A stretch of DNA of 64,000 nucleotides from Deltaproteobacteria bacterium (GTDB lineage: Bacteria; Myxococcota_A; UBA796; UBA2385). Positions 61,647 through 64,000 of the stretch are shown piece by piece. The DNA lies in NCBI GenBank assembly GCA_016792625.1, contig JAEUKK010000176.1, forward strand, positions 1 through 64,000, read 5' to 3'. The notes under the pieces were generated by a model. It saw only the letters and a list, made by a program, of their open reading frames with translations, was not told the origin of the DNA and made no database searches. The position numbers were made by a program, and so were the translations under genes. The stretch's first letter is position 1. Each line of letters opens with the position of its first letter.

Positions 61647-62407
61647 ACGCCGCCGCCCTGCTCGCGCTGACCGCCGTGGCCCTCAACGGGCCGGCCCTGC
61701 TGCTGTCGCTCTACATCGACAAGCACGGCATTCCGGCGGGTTGGGGTGATCAGACGACGCCGCGCAAGCGGGGCACCCTCGCCCGCCGCCTGCCGCTCAT
61801 CGGGCTCAACCTCGGCCTGCTCTATGGCTCGGCCATCCCGGCGCTCTGGGCCTTTGGCGGGCTCTTCCCGATGCAGGCGCCGCCGCTGTGGCTCGGGCTG
61901 CTGCAGCTGCTCCTGCTCGTGCTGGTCGACGACCTCTGGTTCTACTTCGCCCACCGCCTGCTGCACGTCCACAAAGAGCTCTACCGGCGCATTCACAGGC
62001 TGCACCACGAGGCCTTCGCCCCGGTGCCCATCGAGTACATCTACGCCCACCCGCTCGAGTGGATGACCGGGGCCCTGGGCCCGGTGCTGGTCATCGGGGC
62101 CATCTTGGCCGTCGCCGGCGAGATGAGCGCCTATGTGCTGGTCGGCTGGCAGGCCTGGCGCACGCTGCACGAGCTCGACATCCACTCGGGCCTGCGCTCG
62201 CCGCTCAGCCGCGCGCTGCCGCTGTGGGCGGGCATGAAGCACCACGACCTGCACCACGCCAAGCCCACCAAGGGCAACTACGCCAGCTCGCTCACCCTGT
62301 GGGACCGGGTCTTCGGCACCCTCATCCTCGACGGCGCAGCCCCCCCGCGCGCCGGGCGCGCTGCACCTTCAGCGCCCGCTCCTCCCGCTGATGAGCCCGC
62401 GGCCTGA
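61643..62407 (+). CDS. Sterol desaturase/fatty acid hydroxylase-family membrane protein
   Basis: 254 residues with about four membrane helices. The di-iron histidine boxes are HRLLH (104-108), HRLHH (118-122) and HHDLHH near residue 206. The family oxidises lipids, such as sterol, fatty acid or carotenoid chains. GTG start, coupled to the FkbM gene, so the two may modify the same lipid or glycolipid. The last ~25 residues are Ala/Pro-rich and likely disordered. Confidence 0.92.
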   Translation: MNAAALLALTAVALNGPALLLSLYIDKHGIPAGWGDQTTPRKRGTLARRLPLIGLNLGLLYGSAIPALWAFGGLFPMQAPPLWLGLLQLLLLVLVDDLWFYFAHRLLHVHKELYRRIHRLHHEAFAPVPIEYIYAHPLEWMTGALGPVLVIGAILAVAGEMSAYVLVGWQAWRTLHELDIHSGLRSPLSRALPLWAGMKHHDLHHAKPTKGNYASSLTLWDRVFGTLILDGAAPPRAGRAAPSAPAPPADEPAA

Positions 62408-62440
62408 GCCGCCTCCGCCCGCCCCCGCCCGAGGCCGCCG

Positions 62441-64000
62441 ATGCCGACCCCTCCGCTCCCGCCGCGGGCCTCCGCCCTGGTCCTCCTGCTCCTCCCCCTG
62501 GTGGGCTGCCCCTCGGCGCCCATCCCCAGCGAGGGCCAGCGGGCGGTGATCTCGCTCGACGGCGCTTTTGACCGCAGCCCGTGGATGAGCCCGCCCCTGC
62601 CCGAGGCCGAGCTGTCGATCACCGCCACGGTGACGCTGCCCGCGGCGCGCCGGGCCGCGGCGGCTGACCTGGTGCTCGACGGGCTGTGGTTCCACGCCAA
62701 GGTCAGCGTCGACGGCGAAGAGCTGCCCGTGGTGCACGGCGGCGCGCCCACCCTGCGCGTGCCGCTGGGCGACGCCTTGGCCGACGGCGAGGCCACGATC
62801 ACCGTCCGCGCGCGGCCGCCGGTCGAGTCCTTCAACCCGCGGGTGACCGGCGGCGGGCTCAGCACCTTCCGCCAGACCGTGCCCCTCGACCGCCCCTGGC
62901 TCGCCCGCCCGCCCCGGCTCGAGCTGCACCCGGTCGAGCAGGTGCGCACCTCGGCCCTGGTGGCCGAAAAAGACGGCGACGTCACCCCCATGGCTTGGAC
63001 CGAGAACGCCCCCGCCGGCGCCATCGTGCGCTTCTCGGCCCGGCTCGACGGCGAGCTGGTGCAGGCGCTCGGCGAGGCCCCGGTCGGGGCCGACGGCAAG
63101 GCGGTGGGCGCGCCGGTCGACTGGGATGGCCCCCGCTGGACGCCCAGCGCCCCTCACCTCGTGCACTTTGAGGCCACGCTGATCGACGCCACCGGCAAGG
63201 TGCTCGACCACCGGGCCGACCGCACCGGCGTGCGCCGGGTGAGCATCAAGCCCCTGACCTTGGCGATCGAAGACGAAGAGCTGCGCGTGCACGCTGTGCG
63301 CGCCAATTTCTTCCCGACCCCGCGCAGCCTGCTCGACGAGGCCGGCGGCGTGCTCGAGTGGGGCGTCAACGCCATGGAATTCCACGGCGAGTTCGCGCCC
63401 GAGGACTGGTATGTGCAGGCCGACGAGCTGGGCCTGCCGGTGATCCGCTTGGCGCGCTGCGCCGGCTTGGCGAGCCAGCACAGCGGCACCGCCAAGGGCT
63501 TTGAGGACGTGCTCATCGACCAAGACCGCCGCACCGTCGAGGGCCTGCACCACCACCCGAGCGCGGTGCTCTGGGTGGCCGAGCCCGGGCCGGTGATCGG
63601 CAAAGACGGGCCCAGCAACCTCGACACGGCCCGCCTCGCCGACGACCCGCACCGCCGGCCGCGCGTGCCCGGCGATGTGCACGGGGTGCCCATCGACCCC
63701 AACCAGGCCAAACCTTGCGGAGATTACCCTTGCCGTGGGGGTTTTGCGCGCGAGGTGCTCGCGGCGAACCCGCAGACCTGGGCCCGGGCGGCCGTGGTCT
63801 GGGGCCAGCAGCTGCAGGCGGGCATGTGGGGCGGCGTGCTGCCCACCGCCGAGGCCGTGCACGGCAGCAAAGAGCCCTGGCGGCAGGTCTTCGCCCCCCT
63901 GCTGGCCAGCGCCGGGGTCCAGCCTTGGCCCCAGGTGCTGCGGCGCGCGCCCAGCGCCGTGCTCGTCTCGGGCCTGCCTGCGGGCACCCTGGCCTTCCTC
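62441..64000 (+). CDS. Glycoside-hydrolase-2-like lipoprotein (cut by window edge)
   Basis: At least 520 residues, open at the right edge. Signal ends in LLLLPLVGCPS (lipobox). N-terminal beta-sandwich domains (about 35-270) precede a TIM-barrel-like part with AVRANFFPTPRSLLDEAGGVLEWGVNAMEFHGEF and DELGLPVIRLARCAG, which resembles the start of GH2-type barrels. The catalytic glutamates are not secure from this fragment. Probably a surface glycan-degrading or -binding enzyme. ATG 62441 has GAGG upstream. Confidence 0.85.
   Translation, partial: MPTPPLPPRASALVLLLLPLVGCPSAPIPSEGQRAVISLDGAFDRSPWMSPPLPEAELSITATVTLPAARRAAAADLVLDGLWFHAKVSVDGEELPVVHGGAPTLRVPLGDALADGEATITVRARPPVESFNPRVTGGGLSTFRQTVPLDRPWLARPPRLELHPVEQVRTSALVAEKDGDVTPMAWTENAPAGAIVRFSARLDGELVQALGEAPVGADGKAVGAPVDWDGPRWTPSAPHLVHFEATLIDATGKVLDHRADRTGVRRVSIKPLTLAIEDEELRVHAVRANFFPTPRSLLDEAGGVLEWGVNAMEFHGEFAPEDWYVQADELGLPVIRLARCAGLASQHSGTAKGFEDVLIDQDRRTVEGLHHHPSAVLWVAEPGPVIGKDGPSNLDTARLADDPHRRPRVPGDVHGVPIDPNQAKPCGDYPCRGGFAREVLAANPQTWARAAVVWGQQLQAGMWGGVLPTAEAVHGSKEPWRQVFAPLLASAGVQPWPQVLRRAPSAVLVSGLPAGTLAFL

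Overview
This is a very GC-rich, gene-dense bacterial chromosome segment, most likely from a member of the Myxococcota. The evidence is an 824-residue secreted protease ending in a MYXO-CTERM sorting tail (38664 down to 36190). There are also many lipoproteins with Asp/Gly/Cys-rich MopE-type calcium or metal-binding motifs and D-A-D/S-D linkers, FG-GAP repeat proteins, a TonB-domain/TonB-receptor fusion, a type IV pilus retraction ATPase, and one-component STAND and cyclase signalling proteins. No rRNA, tRNA, CRISPR array, transposase or integrase was seen. Starts commonly follow a GGAG about six bases upstream. Applying that rule supports five TTG starts and one probable CTG start.

Layout, left half. 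1-250 is non-coding and carries an inverted copy of a repeat found again near 41 kb. 0.25-5.5 kb: a MinD/ParA-like domain fused to a TIR domain, a YvbH-type PH-domain protein, a TerC-family membrane protein, two lipoproteins and pterin carbinolamine dehydratase. 5.6-16.4 kb: an endonuclease I lipoprotein, a class V aminotransferase, a Rieske protein with a helical domain, an SGNH hydrolase, a sulfotransferase, an FG-GAP protein and an FHA-GAF-histidine kinase. 16.5-18.1 kb: a beta-helix lipoprotein. 18.09-20.61 kb: a cassette (TfoX-like, SRPBCC, ArsR, SRPBCC, SRPBCC) bounded by perfect 122-bp direct repeats. 20.6-27.4 kb: a LysR regulator, a ferritin-like di-iron protein, a cytochrome P450, a cytochrome c lipoprotein, an OmpA-like protein and a glycosyltransferase.

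Layout, right half. 27.4-36.1 kb: RNase Z, PilT, ThiS, a membrane class III cyclase, and unknown or FG-GAP proteins. 36.2-40.5 kb: the MYXO-CTERM protease and formate-tetrahydrofolate ligase. 40.5-41.65 kb: a gene-free stretch of tandem and composite repeats. 41.7-46.8 kb: a C-type lectin/MopE lipoprotein, a GH18 chitinase-like lipoprotein, an unknown protein and a B12-binding radical SAM protein. 46.9-56.7 kb: a TonB-receptor/lipoprotein pair, an RCC1-like lipoprotein, and a cyclase-STAND-TPR regulator followed by two cyclic-nucleotide-binding-type proteins. 56.8-60.7 kb: a two-gene P-loop ATPase/TPR module of visibly different base composition, bounded by perfect 36-bp direct repeats. 60.8-64.0 kb: an FkbM methyltransferase, a sterol-desaturase-family enzyme and a truncated glycoside-hydrolase-2-like lipoprotein.

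How the genes work together. Most genes are single units or pairs, and no large metabolic operon is present. The clearest functional groups are: the ArsR/SRPBCC divergon with two operator-like sites; the TonB receptor with its translationally coupled lipoprotein; the cyclase/STAND protein with downstream cNMP-type proteins; and the ATPase-TPR pair. The best candidates for an undescribed system are the 56.8-60.7 kb ATPase-TPR cassette and the MinD-TIR fusion at the left edge. Both resemble the architecture of bacterial immune or signalling NTPases, but neither function can be proved from sequence alone.
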